Source of the DNA: Linnemannia schmuckeri
Lineage: Eukaryota; Mortierellomycota; Mortierellomycetes; Mortierellales; Mortierellaceae
Length of the DNA stretch: 64,000 nt
Assembly: GCA_029449235.1 (NCBI GenBank)
Contig: JANATG010000002.1
Coordinates: 3,224,001 to 3,288,000 of the forward strand
Reading direction: 5' to 3'
Part shown: piece by piece, positions 26,501 to 39,406 of the stretch
Layout: each line of letters starts with the position of its first letter
How positions within the stretch are numbered: position 1 is the first letter of the stretch
Made by a program: the position numbers and the translations under genes
The notes under the pieces: model-generated
Seen by the model: the letters and a program-made list of their open reading frames with translations, nothing else
Database searches by the model: none
Told to the model about the DNA's origin: nothing

Positions 26501-27539
26501 TCAGGGCGAAGGCAATGGAGACAGCACCGGCACCCTTGTCAACAGCATCAGCGATGGGAATGGTGTTGGCGGCAATGGGGGAGGACCCAAGGCTGGTGGT
26601 GACCGAGACTCTGTTGCGCGGTCCCTGTCGATTTCTCGTGCCGAGCGAGCTTCTGTCCTTCGTCGGGTCTCTTCTCCCCCAACACTGCCTGAAAACGATG
26701 AGGACAATTTCTCGACACCACCCTCTCGGGCAAGCTATGAATACTCTGACCGCGGATCGATGGGCGGTGCATCGGAGCTGGATCGTCATGCGCTGATTTC
26801 GGCCGAGATGGACAAGTTACGTTCGGTCCATTTGCACCTTCTGTCGACGATTACAGAGTACAAGAAGCAGATCACGGTGGTCAAGGACCGTAACCTGAAG
26901 TTGGTTGCGACATTGTTGGATCGTGAACGGGTTCGACTTTGGACCGCTGATGGACAGGATAAGGTCATTAGTGCGATCGTTGGGCAGCATGGTGGAGGAC
27001 ACAGCAGTCATAGCCAGTTGACGAACGGAGCTTCTCCTTCGGTCGCTCAGTCGGCGCACAGCGGTGGTGGTAGTGCGAATACTGTGGGAGCTGTCTCAAT
27101 GGGCGAGAGCTACGTTGCACCTCCCGGCAGTAACAGCAACGGTGGATTGACGGGATCCTCATCGACGAACCATCTGCACCCAGGCGTCGCTGCGGGCACC
27201 AAGAAGCACCACCACCTGAGTTTGACGGCTGCCGAGGACGGGATCAAGCTACTGAGGTGCCAGTTGGAGAGGATCCGTCAGTGTGAGATGACGCGGTTCG
27301 CTGAAATGGGTGTGGGCCTGACGATGAACTATTCGAGTCTTTATCCTGGTGGGGTTGTTATTGCTGGCAATGGTGGCCCAGAAGGAGTGAGTGGTGGTGC
27401 AGGAGGAGTTACGGGAGCGGAAGGAACGTTGATGCCGCCTGCTATTGGAGGTCGTGCTAGCGGCAAGAATGGTGAGTCAACGTTCTCGAGGTTTGAGGCA
27501 ACTTTGTATTCTGACCTTGAGAACCGGTACGGCGCATAA
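20598..27539 (+). CDS. Large ankyrin-repeat and coiled-coil protein, function unknown
   Basis: Five exons: 20598-20881, 21540-21838, 21986-22149, 22402-23569 and 23659-27539 (1931 residues). The N-terminal third carries ankyrin repeats, with the hallmarks ATPLNLAVLNGNEDIVRVLI, GITPLCLASYLGKEVVVKCL, GLTPLHHALRTRP, GRTALHHLCRF and GNTPLHFAVEYGGVLEVVSV. Polar, disordered inserts separate some of them. The C-terminal two thirds are mainly coiled coil (for example SLENLKFELESTYELLMITE, KSKVSGLYGIYTRLIEQLEE, ELSNLNDQIAGLYDEVGTLR), interrupted by Gly/Ser/Asn-rich linkers. No catalytic domain, signal peptide or membrane span is visible, so a scaffold role is a reasonable inference. The start is the first of two in-frame ATGs (ATGATGAACC). 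A GTAAGT near 25513 is read through as coding because the frame stays open and helical. Confidence 0.85.
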
Positions 27540-28201
27540 TTGCCTAGGATTGGAAAATATTTCTATCAATTAAATTTTTATGAACACACACTTGGAATGT
27601 AAAAACAAAGTGGGCTGGTGGACGTGGATGTTAATTGATGGTGGTTTTCGTGGGAGTAGTTTTCGGCTTCACTCATTCATGTATCCTTGATTCACATCTG
27701 ATTGGATGCGGGGTGTGAGGTGTATAGAAGGACTGATGCTGGCTCCCGAAAAGATGTCGGTTTGGTCCTTCGTTCTTGATGATTTTTTTTTCTTTTTTTT
27801 TCTTTTTTTTTTTTTTTTGAAAGGTCAATGGGCCTAGACTCCCGGATGCAAGGGCCGATGGAAATTTGGCTTTTCACCCTCGTGGATTGCACCCCTTTTT
27901 ACCTACCGATCTGAAAAAAAAGGCGATGCCTTGCTGTTGTTTACTTTTTGAATCTGTGCGACATCTAGCAACGACGTTGAACCACTTGCTTGATCAGGGA
28001 TGCCCTTGTCTTTTCTTTTCTTTTCTTTTGGAGTCGATCGAAGGAAAGGAGTTTATTTTATTTGTCTACTCTTCCCCTTTCCTTTTCTTTTCAACTTTTC
28101 TTTCTTTTCACTCTCACCTTCATCCACTCGCGCCTTTCCTCTTTTCTCTTTCCACGTTTTTATCTCCTTCCATACTCATAATCCCCACACTAAAATAACA
28201 T
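27540..28201. other. Intergenic with interrupted poly-T tract and CT-rich promoter
   Basis: A T-rich run with a few C interruptions lies at about 27782-27819. From 28010 to 28190 the plus strand is CT-rich up to the channel-gene start. Nothing else is recognised. Confidence 0.55.
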
Positions 28202-31200
28202 ATGGATGGAAGAAGACCACTATACCAAACCCATAACGGCGGCTACGCCTCCCTTTCTATCGACAGCAGGGATCACTTCTCGATGGACATTTTAGACTCT
28301 GCAGGCGATTTTCATCCTGCCAGTCATCACCATCAACAACAATGGCACCAACCACAAGGTCATGCACACGGACAAGGACAGTGGGGACAAGTGCAGGAGT
28401 ATACAGCATCAACAGCATCAAGAGGAGGAGAAGGATATGATGATGCAGTGGCGTTGTTGGGTCATGCTCAGGAGGAATCCGAGTCTCCGCGGAGGGTTGT
28501 GTTATATGATCATGAGGATACTATGGACGAGTTGCCTTCTTCTAACGCCGGTAAGGAGTGGATGGGTTGTTGAGGGATTATCGTTCTGTTGTGTGTGCGA
28601 GATAGGGGGGATGAATGGATGCAGACCGCAGCAAAGTGCAAGATGAACTGACACATTGATTTTTATGTATATATATGGGTGCTTTAGCGTTGAGGTGGTA
28701 CTTCGACGAGTATAAGGTCGATGCCTCAGGAGGACCGCCCAAGAACGAGTCCGAGTTCCAATGTTGTATTGAGTAAGCATATCTTCATTTGACAGCAAGT
28801 TGACAGCAACAAAATGGGGTATAGGGACGATGGGTGGAAGGCTGACTTACAAGTGTTTCTCGGTTGGAAACATATCCTTGATATAAACTAGACCACACCC
28901 GCCAGTGACCATAACGGCATCGACAAGGAGCATTCGAGTGAGTAGGTTGAACCTCTTCCTTTCCTTCCCCTCTCTTTGCCTCCTCTCTCTTTCCCTCCTC
29001 TCCATCCATCCTTACTCCACTGCGTCCTTTTAGTCTGTTTGTTTGCCGTTTGCGCTCGGTTTTGTGTATGTTTGCCTGTGGTTGTTCTTGTGAGCACAAA
29101 GAAAATTTTAACTGACACAAGCTTCCATCTATTTCTCCCGTTCCTCCCTCCCACCCTTCTCCCTTTACTCCAATAGTGGCGACTGAAGGCGAGCGACTTT
29201 GATGATGGGTTGTATGACATTGTGCTCGGGATCTCGACGACAGCAGGACAGCAGCCTATTGACTGGATCGAGTCCATCACCTTTGCCCTCTTCAAGCGGG
29301 ATATATACAATGACTGGAAGATCGAGCCCAGCGAGGCAAGAGGGGCATGCTTAAAAGTTTGCTTGTTTTGAATTTATCTGGCAGAGTCGACAGTCGAGTG
29401 TAACCTTTCCCAAATTTGGTTGTGAAAATTCTAGATTATTACGCAGCGAGAGTTCAAAAGGATGTGCGGAGCAGACACTGAAGCAGGAGGGGTGGGAGGG
29501 TTGTTGAGATGGAAACTGCATCAGCAACTTACCAGGACTCGGGACAGGCCTCTCCACTCAGTCACCTTTGAACTGGAGATCCGGACTTCTGCAGAGATAC
29601 CCTCGAATGCAGGGGCGATCATGCTGCACTTTATGGATATCCGCAGGAACCTCTATGGCCTCAACCTCGATGGTAATGAGCTCCTCCATACCATCAGTGC
29701 AACATTGAACAGTTCATGGACAACGATCCTTACCGTTCAATTCCCAACTACTTCTTCTAGACCCTTCGACGAGGCTGCATAGGCCGTTCTTGTGGTCTCT
29801 CAATGTGAACCAGGGACATTATCCAGAGGACGACAAGAAGGTCAAGAAGGGAAAAGAGATTCTCCACTTTGCCATCTCTGGCAATGGCTCTCACGCAGCA
29901 ACACTCTCTTGCGCAGATCGATATCTACTTTTGGATCTTTGGGACATCAGGGATCCCGCGGAGCTCAGCATCATCTCGGGACAATCTGGAGTCGACCCTT
30001 CTCAACATGCTGTCCAGGCTGGCCCTTACACCCCGAAATCTTGCGCAGGGATTCATGTTCCTTTCCGCAAGGTCACCAAGGGCGCGATTGATGTTTCGAT
30101 TTCTTGGGATGCTTCACAGGTGGCGTTGGTCGACTCTTCTGCGGTCCACTTGTCGACGGATGAACGAGCGACCTACAGGAGTATCTTTCGGGTGTTTCAG
30201 CATTTCACGGATCAATCGTTGACTCCAGGGACGGCGCCCCCTGGGCGAGGGAACTTAGTCCCTGCGACGACGTATCAGCATAACCCCCAGTTGCGGAATT
30301 TTTTGGGGCGTGGCAAGTATCATATTAGTTCGCGCAAGAGTCCCAAGGTCAAGAAGGAGCTGTTTATTGCATGTGATGGGCAGGCGGTTCATGTGTTTGG
30401 CGTTTATCAGTCATGGACCCATCGACATACCATCTTGCTGGATCTCCCACAGGAGAAGGATCTTTATTCGTCCAGGCTGTTTTCGGGGCTCCGGTTCCGG
30501 TACTTTGCCTGGAGTAATGAGTCGAATGAAGTGTCGGTTTGGGATGTGGAGGACGGGTCGTTGGTGTCGTTTTTCACTTGGCCTGAACATTTGGGCCATC
30601 GTCGGTTTGAGGGCAGGACACCAATTACATTCTCGGACGATGGTTCGATCCTGTTGATGTGTCAAAAGGGGTACATTACGACTAACTGGACAGCATCAGG
30701 CACATTGTTGAACTCGTTTGTGGTACCTGACCAGGAGTATTACCAGTTTATTCGGGACCTGCAGTTTATCCGAGGAGGGAGCCAGATTATTGTCAACATG
30801 TCCTTTCAGGATGCCGAGTATGGTCGTGGGGAGTTTGGGCTAATCCTGGATTCGGTCAACATGTCGGTCCTGGACAGGTTCTCGATCCCAGGGGATTACT
30901 TTGCACAACACTCACCGGTTGTGGGGTCTGGGCAGTACTTGGTCGCGGCGCACAACTCCAACCTGGATCTGCTCCGTCTGGACGATAGGATTGTCCGTCC
31001 GTTCTCGAGGTCAGATCCGAAGTGTGGGCGGTGTACTGACCTGGTCAGACCCTGGACGCTGAGGTCCGACTATACTTCCCCGGCAGGGTTACAATTCAAG
31101 GCCGAGATCTGTCAGGCTGCAGTAGGGGCTGCTGCTGCTGTGATGAGACAGGGCAAAGATGATCGAGGGTTGACAACTGTAGTCGTAACGGTGACCGACA

Positions 31201-34200
31201 GGAATGGAATGTTATCCGTTCAAAAGCCAGCAATCCCTGTGAGAGGGTATGATATGCGACATATCAACGCCGTCTTTCTGGAATCGTGTTCTCGACTCGT
31301 CATTCGATCACACCAGTTCCTGATGATTTGGGGGCTGCCGACAACGCTGGAGGGCGATCTGACCTTGTTGCTTGCGTACAAGGCGGAGAGGATTCATTGG
31401 AGAGTATGCCGGCACCAGCAGGTCTATGCACAGGACTACATGGCGGAGGAGATGGTCTGGTGTATGCCTGTCGAGCGACCCTTCTCCCGCAGAAACTCGA
31501 TCCGATTCCTGGACGGTGTTATTACGTTGATAGACATCTTTCGGGGCACTACGGGTGCCTGCAGGAATGAGGTCCTTCGATACATTGGTCGACATATCAA
31601 CAGTTACCCGAACCCGGATGACCCGACGGAGAGTGTGCTCGCCAAGATCTGTATCGAATGGCGACCAGAGGTGTATGACTCGTTCAAGGAATTTGTGGTC
31701 GCGTTGCTGGCGTCGCCTCATGGATCCTGGGCGCCCCGCATCGATTTTGACAAGCGATCCAACCCGCTCTGTATCCTCCTCGATAAGACGACTACCCAGC
31801 CCAAAGCCATTGGACTTGCAAAGGTCATTATCGACTATTGTATCCAACAGGCCAAGGCCGAAAAGGACCCCCACTTCCTGTCGCCCATCATGCAGTGTCT
31901 CCCCGAATTGATTGACCAAGAACGTCCACACCAGGAACTCGCTCGAAAGACTCTCCAGAGACTGGCCTACATCCCTGTCAAGAGCCGATCCTTCATCCTC
32001 GATCACCACTCGATCGCTTACCAACCTGAACTCCGTTTCCATCCCAAATTCTGGTGGCACGCCCAAGGGCGGTCCCTCCACGAGTGCAAGGACCCTGTTT
32101 TACAGCTGACAACCATCAAGCATACCAACTCGATCAATGACAATTTCACACGGAGTCTTTTTGTTACATCGTTCGACCTGCTATGGCGGAGAAAAGACGG
32201 TAGCCCAGTGTCGTCGTCGACTGTCCTGGCGCGAGAGATGCGTGCCCAGAAGAGTGCTTCGTGGTTGTATAACCTGGTGTTTCAGATCTGGCAAAAGTTG
32301 AAGTTGAATGGGAATGCCAAGGTTGAATGTCATCCATTTTCACTCCAGGCATTTGATAACCCCGCCATTGCTGCCCTCATCCGCTACAAGTGGTAACTTG
32401 TTGTCCTTGCTTTCTTTTGTGTAGGAGTTGATTTTGTGAACATACGAGTTCCTTTGTGTACACTCTCACCAATACTACCGTTCTCTTTTGACTTGTCGAT
32501 TAATAGGAACACGATTGGATTCAAGTATTGGTTGGTGAGGTTCTTGTGCCAGTGCTGCTTTTATATACTGGTCCTGGTGACGGTGTTTATCCAGGTCTAT
32601 AGCAGCAGTCATCCGGTCCTGATGCCTGTCTACGTTGCGATCATCTCGGTCGCCAGTGTTTTTATCTGGCTCGAGTTGCTCCAGCTTATCAACGAAAAGA
32701 AGAAATACGTCTCGTAAGTCTTCATATCCTCTACACTGCTTTTTTCTTTGGCTTGCTGAGGGATCCATGTTATTCGACAGTGTGGCAATAACAAAACAAA
32801 AAATGCGGTTCTTTTAGATCGGTGTATAACGTGGTGGATATAGCGACGTTTGGACTCCCGCTGGCGGGGAGTGTGAACCAGCTGCTTATTATCTGGGGCA
32901 AGTCGAATGCGGGAGGCAATCCTGGTCTTATCAGCTTCTCTGTTCTCTTCATCTTTCTCCACTTTGTAAGAATCTCTTTTTATTTTTCTCCGGTGTCCTC
33001 AGCATATCTAACTTTTGTCCATTCCATACAACTAACTTGTTTTGAGAATTCAATACTACAACTACCAGCTGTTCGAGCTGAGGGTGATCAAAAGTGTGTG
33101 CCATTTCGTAACAATCATTATCCGAGTCGTCTCTGAGATCCGAGTTTTCTTCTTCATCTTTGCGGGCGGAATCCTCGGTTTTACCATCGCGATCTTGCAC
33201 CTCCTTCGAGCATGTATCTACGAGTCCTGCCCCTCTGATGATGAGTTGAATGCAATGCTCCCCGAGAACCAGGCGGTGGTGTTCCCGAGGAACTTTTATA
33301 GCGCGATTTCGTCGACGTACTTCTTTATGGGCGGGAGGTACAATGCGATTGATAACCAGTTGAGTATGGATAACTGGCCTTTCCATACAATGATGATTAT
33401 CTATTTCTTTTTCACTGTTATCCTCATGTTGAACGTGCTTATTGGTAAGTTTTGAAGCTTTTTTTTTTTGTTTTTTTTTTGTTTCGTGAACCATCTGATA
33501 ACAACGGCGTTATTGTCATAGTCATGACTGATCACCTCTCTTTCTTGTTTCGTTTCTGATTTGCCACCAATTTTTGCCAAACCATAGCGCTGATCAATTT
33601 GGCGTTCAATGAGAGTGATGGAACGTGGCATCTGACATGGCTCGAGAACCGGTTGCGGTACATCGAAAGCGCTGAAAACATGTCCTATCAGATCCCAGGT
33701 AATATTCTCTTTTCTACGATTTTTCATGAATCAAGTATACACCCAAATCACAGCCCCTTTTATTACCTAAGTTTCTAACATCCGTTTTTTTCTGTGATAC
33801 AAATAGGGTTCCGAGAGACACACGATTGGTTCCCGAGAGAGATTTATTATTCGGCGACACCGCGGCAGGTCAAGGACTACGAACGCGACCTTCAAGGTGA
33901 TGACTCACCTTCTTCTATTGTCAGTGCAACTACAACTACAACCCTCCTAAACCAACAGCAGCAACAAAGTCAAGTGGTCAGCAGGAGTGACTCGATGCTT
34001 TCCCAAAACCTGACACGCCCTTCTACTGAAAAGAACGACACACCTGTTGAAGGGGAAGAAGAATGGAGGAGGCAACGAGAGATGGTTCTGGAAAGATTAA
34101 AGGAAGAGATGCGAGAAGAAGTCCGGCGCGAGTTCCAAGAGTCTCAGTCGCAGTTGGAGCAGCGGTTACAGCTACAGATGACGCGACAGCAGGAGCTGTT

Positions 34201-34297
34201 CCAGGAACAGTTGATTGAGCAGCAGCGGTGGCTTGTTCAGTATTTTAGTGGTGTTAGTGCAGGAGGAGCTGGAGGTGGAGATGTAGGTGGGATGTAA
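28202..34297 (+). CDS. TRP-like cation channel with large beta-propeller-like N-terminus
   Basis: Eleven exons (28202-28550, 28688-28772, 28892-28937, 29177-29335, 29435-29672, 29761-32392, 32507-32713, 32818-32965, 33069-33444, 33588-33698, 33807-34297) give 1613 residues. After a Gln/His-rich N-terminus comes a long beta-rich region with WD-like strands (SNEVSVWDVEDGSLVSFFTW, YLLLDLWDIRDPAELSI). From about residue 1170 there are six membrane spans: two in exon 7, two in exon 8, then IRVFFFIFAGGILGFTIAIL (S5-like) and MMIIYFFFTVILMLNVLI (S6-like). The loop between the last two (SAISSTYFFMGGRYNAI) is the likely pore region. ALINLAFNE just after S6 resembles the TRP/polycystin S6 exit. The C-terminus is a Gln/Glu-rich coiled coil, which could support tetramerisation. 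Ion selectivity cannot be read from sequence. Intron 4 appears to be GC-AG. Small exon 3 (46 nt) is the least certain. Confidence 0.82.
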
Positions 34298-37200
34298 AGG
34301 AAAGGGGGAAATAAAAAGGGTGTAGGCGAAGCAAATGATAATCATAGCGCCCATTCACATTCTGTAGGTTTTGTCAGTGTCTTTTTGTTTTTATACTGAC
34401 ATTTGTACTTTTGGGGATATGAGAAGGTGTTGTTGTCTCAGTGTTTTTCTTACCCTTAACCTTGAGTCGGGTTTTGACCTTGGTGGCTAAGCCTGGCTCT
34501 ACATTTTTTATGTGTTGGAGAAGGGTGGCGACTTAGGATAGAAAGGGGTCAGGAGCATTGGTAAAGGTTTCCTGTTTTTTTATTCCGCTCTTTGATGAAT
34601 GAGCTTTTGTACTCACTGTCCTTTCATTACGAACCTATCGCACTCTTGCCCTGCCACTCCCATCAAGGTGTCGATTCGACTCTTCTTCGTTTTGTTGTTC
34701 TCTATAGCGTGAGATAAGTGGCTATGGCGAAATCTATATCTCGTTTTCTCGATACACAAACAACAAAGCAAGCAGGCAAGCAAAACAAAAAACAAAAAGA
34801 ACGCGGATTATTTGTAGGCGCTCACTCTCACACTCAGGATGTGTATTCGCCGACGATTGCTTACTCTTGCTTTGCAAGAGAGGACAAGGTAGACGGTAAG
34901 AGAAACAAAAGAATTTTCGCTCATGCCGCGGGAGAATTTGTGGGTCCGTTCATGCCCCACCCTGTTTTTGCTGTTTTGTTTATACAAAATGTAGTGCCCT
35001 CTGGTCTGGGATTGGGCAAATGGATGGCGGAGAAGCAAAAAAAAACAGTTGTTGTCTGGCAGGGCCCACAAAAAAAACCTGTCTTTCTTTCTCTCATGCA
35101 GTCGGGGGGAGGGGGAGAGGTAAGTGTATGTGAGCCAGAAATAGGATCAACCCTCAGGGAAGAAAGAGGGAGGAGGGAGAAGCATGAGAGACCGCATACC
35201 ATCTTATTTTTTGATGTTGCTGCATGTAGAGGGGCACAGAGACCCACAGAAAGTCGAAAGAGGAAGAGAAGAGAAGGCCCATGCTGAGACGAACGGTGCA
35301 CTAACCTATGGTCTAAATTTACAAGTGCATATGTTAGGTTCCTTCTGTCTTGCCGACAGACTGACAGCGAAGCAAAACAGTCCAAAAAACACAAGCGCCC
35401 GAGTAGGGCGGACACACGCAACAGCCTGTCGATCTAATCCAAGGGACGGATCCTATCAAAAGGGCAGAAAAAGTTAGGGTTCCGCGGGTAATGTTTTAGT
35501 GGGGGGTTTTTTTGGTGCGACAGGACCAGTGGGAGAATGAAAAGAGGGGAGGACAGGGGACATTGGCATTGGTAACTGCGCGATCCAACATGGCAACATC
35601 TGTTAGTGTTCTCTTAGTTTGAAGACGAGGAGGATGGAAAAAGTCATTCTCATGCCGGTATTGCGAAATATGTCAAAACTCGGTTTGCCATGGTGATCGA
35701 GGGAGGAAAGAAGAGACTCTCCTCCCTCTACTGATGTTCATGCCATGCCATGCCTTGCCTTATTCCTTTCCCATTCGATTGATAAAGCGTTACCCTGCAG
35801 TCATTTCGCACAATAAAAGATTATATTCAGGTAGGCAGTGCCATTTTTAGGTTGCATGCAAGCTATGACGACGAGTACATGTGTCCCCTTCCCTTTCCCT
35901 TCTCCCCTCCTCGTCAATGCAAACTCTCAGTTTCGGTAGCTATCTATTTTTTTTCCTGCGATGGATGGCGAGTAAGTAACAGAAGGAGATGGCATCCTCT
36001 TGTTTTCAGGGCCGAAGGTAAGGGTTTAAAAACAATGAAGAGCGACAGGCCCACGAGCTTTACATTCTTGAAAGAAATGGAGATCCTACCGGGCGTATTT
36101 CGGCAAGGACAGGGGGAGGAAGGAACAGGGGTATCACTTCTTCAAAATCCAATCGCAGATTCATTTTTGCATTGGAACTCTTTTACTCGGAAGAGGGCAT
36201 GGAAGGATGGTGAGGAAGGATCGGAGAACAGCTTTATTTTTACTCGCTTGAAGGGAAGAGATGTGGTTGGAGGAAAAGAACAGGGATGGTGGATGATGCG
36301 AACGGACAGAAAGCCTTCCTCTTGTGTGCTGAAATGCCCATGGATTATCAAATTCCCTTCTCCCTTCTCCTTGCTTTCTGCGCAATTCACAACAACTAAA
36401 AGTCAGGCCAGGGCGAAAGGAACTCCGTTATTTTCTTTTCTTGTCACACCATGAGAACGGACACAAAAACCTTTTTTTTTTTCAAGCCAAAAGCACAAGA
36501 TTTGTTATTGTCGTTCTTTGTAAAATAAAGGGACCGAAGTGAAGAGAAGGGGATGAAAAAAAAAAAGGCTTGTCGCCATGCCAATGCTGACTGACGTGTG
36601 TATTATGGCATCCATTGCTGAGAGGAGTTGTTTTTTTCCCCGGTAGGTTCAAAACGTTTGTAAAAAAAAATAATCAACAACAAACAAATAGCGCGGAGAT
36701 CGACCCCTTTTGTTTGAACGGGACGAAAAAAATAGCGCGAACGGCGACAACGGCAACAACTAACGACAGGTTCACAAGGTGCTAAAGAAAAGAAGCACAA
36801 ACGGATTTTTCTGGATTTGCCATTCAAACTACGTTTACCATGCTGACAAAGTACAGAAAGAACAAAAAAGAAAGTTGGGTTTATATTTTATAGTTTTCTT
36901 TCAAGGAGGCCAATTGGGAAAAGAATGAGGTCCCAGTCCCGACGCTCACCTGTCATGTTTATTTTCTATGCAATCTCTCATCATTGGCGTCCGAAGGGAA
37001 CTAATGCTGGGTACAATGCCATGCCTGGATGATTCTCTTTGTCCTTCTATTTCTTCTCTCTTTGTCTTCCTCGTTCTCTCTTGTGTGAACTCAAAATGAG
37101 AGAGGCCGAGGAGAAGCCGCAGAAGGAAAGATTGTTGCTCAGAATGATGAGCAGGGGTGCGAAAAAAACTCATTGAACTATTTTTTTAATTGTCCCATCC

Positions 37201-39406
37201 CTCATTCATATTTTTTGATCCCCGTTACTGGCCCAGGGATGCGGGATGAGAGAGAGAGTTAGAAAAAGAAATGAGCGATGAGCGATAAACGGTCTCTGCG
37301 ACCTGCGGCCTACTCATCATGCTGCAAGAGAGCGAGAGGCGTTGGGAAGAAACCGAGCACGCGCGACGCAAGAAAGGATGTGAGGAAGGGGAAATGCTAA
37401 AGAAGAAATTTGCTTTGCTAATGAAGCAAATCCGCGCGAAAATAAAGTACACACGAGGAAGAAAGCGAAAGTGAGCACTGAAATGAGTGAAAGACGATCG
37501 AAGCAGTATAACCATTGAACACCAAGTTAAGAGTATTTGGCAGGCATCTTGAAAAAAACCCCCAAAGTAAGAGCTGCCTGTTCTTCCGTCCGTTGTTGAT
37601 AATGATTCAAGGGTTGGCTAAAGAAGCACATAGCAACTTCAACTGCAACAGCAGTTGCAGGCAACAACAAAAGGGCCGATGTTCATGCATGCATTTTTGC
37701 TTTTTTTTCTTTCCTGGATGTGGTCTTCCAAGTACATCCTCATCAACAACTAAGCAAACAGCAACAACAATCCCGTAAGGTATTTTTGTCGTCTATGGGT
37801 TTTCCCCTCCGTCTCTCCCAGCAGTCATCTATTCATTACCATGGCACAACTAGCAAAATAAGAAAAACAACAACAACAAACAAGAAGTAAGGACGCCATA
37901 GCTCACAATTGCTTGGTCTGTTGCATATGATGGGACGAGGAAGAAAAAAAGGGAACCAGAAGGATGAAAAAGCATAAGTAAGCTTTTTCCAGTCAATGAA
38001 AAGGGAGGAAAGACTAGACCTCCCATTGAACTCCAATGGTTTGTGTGCTCACCTTCAAGCAGCCAAATTTATTTATATAAACCATTGAGGTTGAGAGCCA
38101 TCCTTCCAGGGTCATCATATTTTTTTTTCTCTTTTCTTGTTTTTTTCATACTCCACCATTCTCTTGTACCATATCATACCTTGCCCATTCATCCTCCACC
38201 CGAAGACATACTTTTCCCCCCTAATCTCATACACACACTCTCTCGACACACAAAAGCATTCAGCTTCCTGTACTCATTGTTATCCGCTACCTTTTTGCTT
38301 CATACGTCTCCTTTCTACTCTACCACAACATAACACTTTGTACCCTGTACTTACAAGTTCCAATTGTCGCGAGATATCAATCAAATAGATCCAATTTCGC
38401 ACCACCAGGACATCCTTCATCTCCGCCACACACATACACATACTTTACCAGCAACAAGTGTAAAAAATAGCTTCTTCGCTCACTCTGTACTGGCCTTTAT
38501 TTATTTGTCTTTGGTATCCCTCCGAAACAACACCAACATCAACTTCTTTCAACAAGGACCTTCCAACAATTGTCCTTAGTATCCAAATATCATCCGAAGG
38601 AACACTTCATCTGCATAATTTTAAGTGGTCGATTGCCGTGCCCCTGTCTATTACTAGTCTTATCTGTTGTCTGTCTGTCCCCTGGAAATTAGCCGCCAGT
38701 TCATCCCCAGCACCCAACTACAAAGGAACGAGGACAATTCAAACAAGCAAGTGTAAGTGAATTACTAGTAAGCGAGCGAATAGTGAGTGTGGTCATGTCC
38801 CTTCCCTTCCGTACCATTGTCACTGCCCTGTCTGTAAGCCCGACAGACACCACGCCTCTTGTTTTCTTTTTGTTCATGTTCCTTATTTTGTATACCAACC
38901 AATAACCAACAACCTACTTCCGCCCAGTGAGAGTCAGACGGTCCAATCCGCTTGTGCCCTGGGCGTCCGCCCTGTCCGAACCCATCTCGCCGTAGTCCAT
39001 ACCATTACCATACCATACCCCTTCCTCTTCCCTCCCCTTTCCCCATCACCATCCAAGCCATCCATCAACCCCCTTTCCCTTTTTCTACCCCTCCTGGCCA
39101 AGTCCCTTGGTTTTTCCCTTCTGTTGTTCTTTTTACTTCCCCCTTCCCCCCTCTCCTTTCACGCTTTTCTCTTTTTCTTCTCTTTTTACCACCCGAGTTC
39201 ACTCGTCCTCTCTTCTTCTTTTCTTCATCCTCTCTTCCCCTTTTCTCCTTTCTCCTATCCACACTCACACCGGGGAGGAACTACTCACGACTTCCCTTAT
39301 ACCCTATTTATACATCCCATTAACCTCTCTCTTCCTTCTCACATCACATCACTTCACTCATCACTTCTCTTCATATACAGAACCGCAGTTCTACCCCCTC
39401 ATCATA
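34298..39406. other. 5.1 kb without a supportable gene
   Basis: I read both strands and found no spliced or unspliced frame with domain-like composition. The longest frames (189-200 residues near 34.7-35.3 and 35.9-36.5 kb) lack ATG starts or family features. Short poly-A and poly-T runs are frequent. From about 38040 to 39400 the plus strand becomes strongly pyrimidine-rich, most likely the promoter and 5' UTR of the receptor-like gene. It could also hide non-coding RNA, which cannot be judged here. Confidence 0.55.

Noticed and set aside
34718..35421. Overlapping open frames on both strands (up to 189 residues)
   Set aside because: No recognisable protein character, and the frames overlap each other by chance.
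35852..36454. 200-residue open frame in the gene-poor stretch
   Set aside because: It starts at TTG rather than ATG, has mixed composition, no family features and no supporting splice context.
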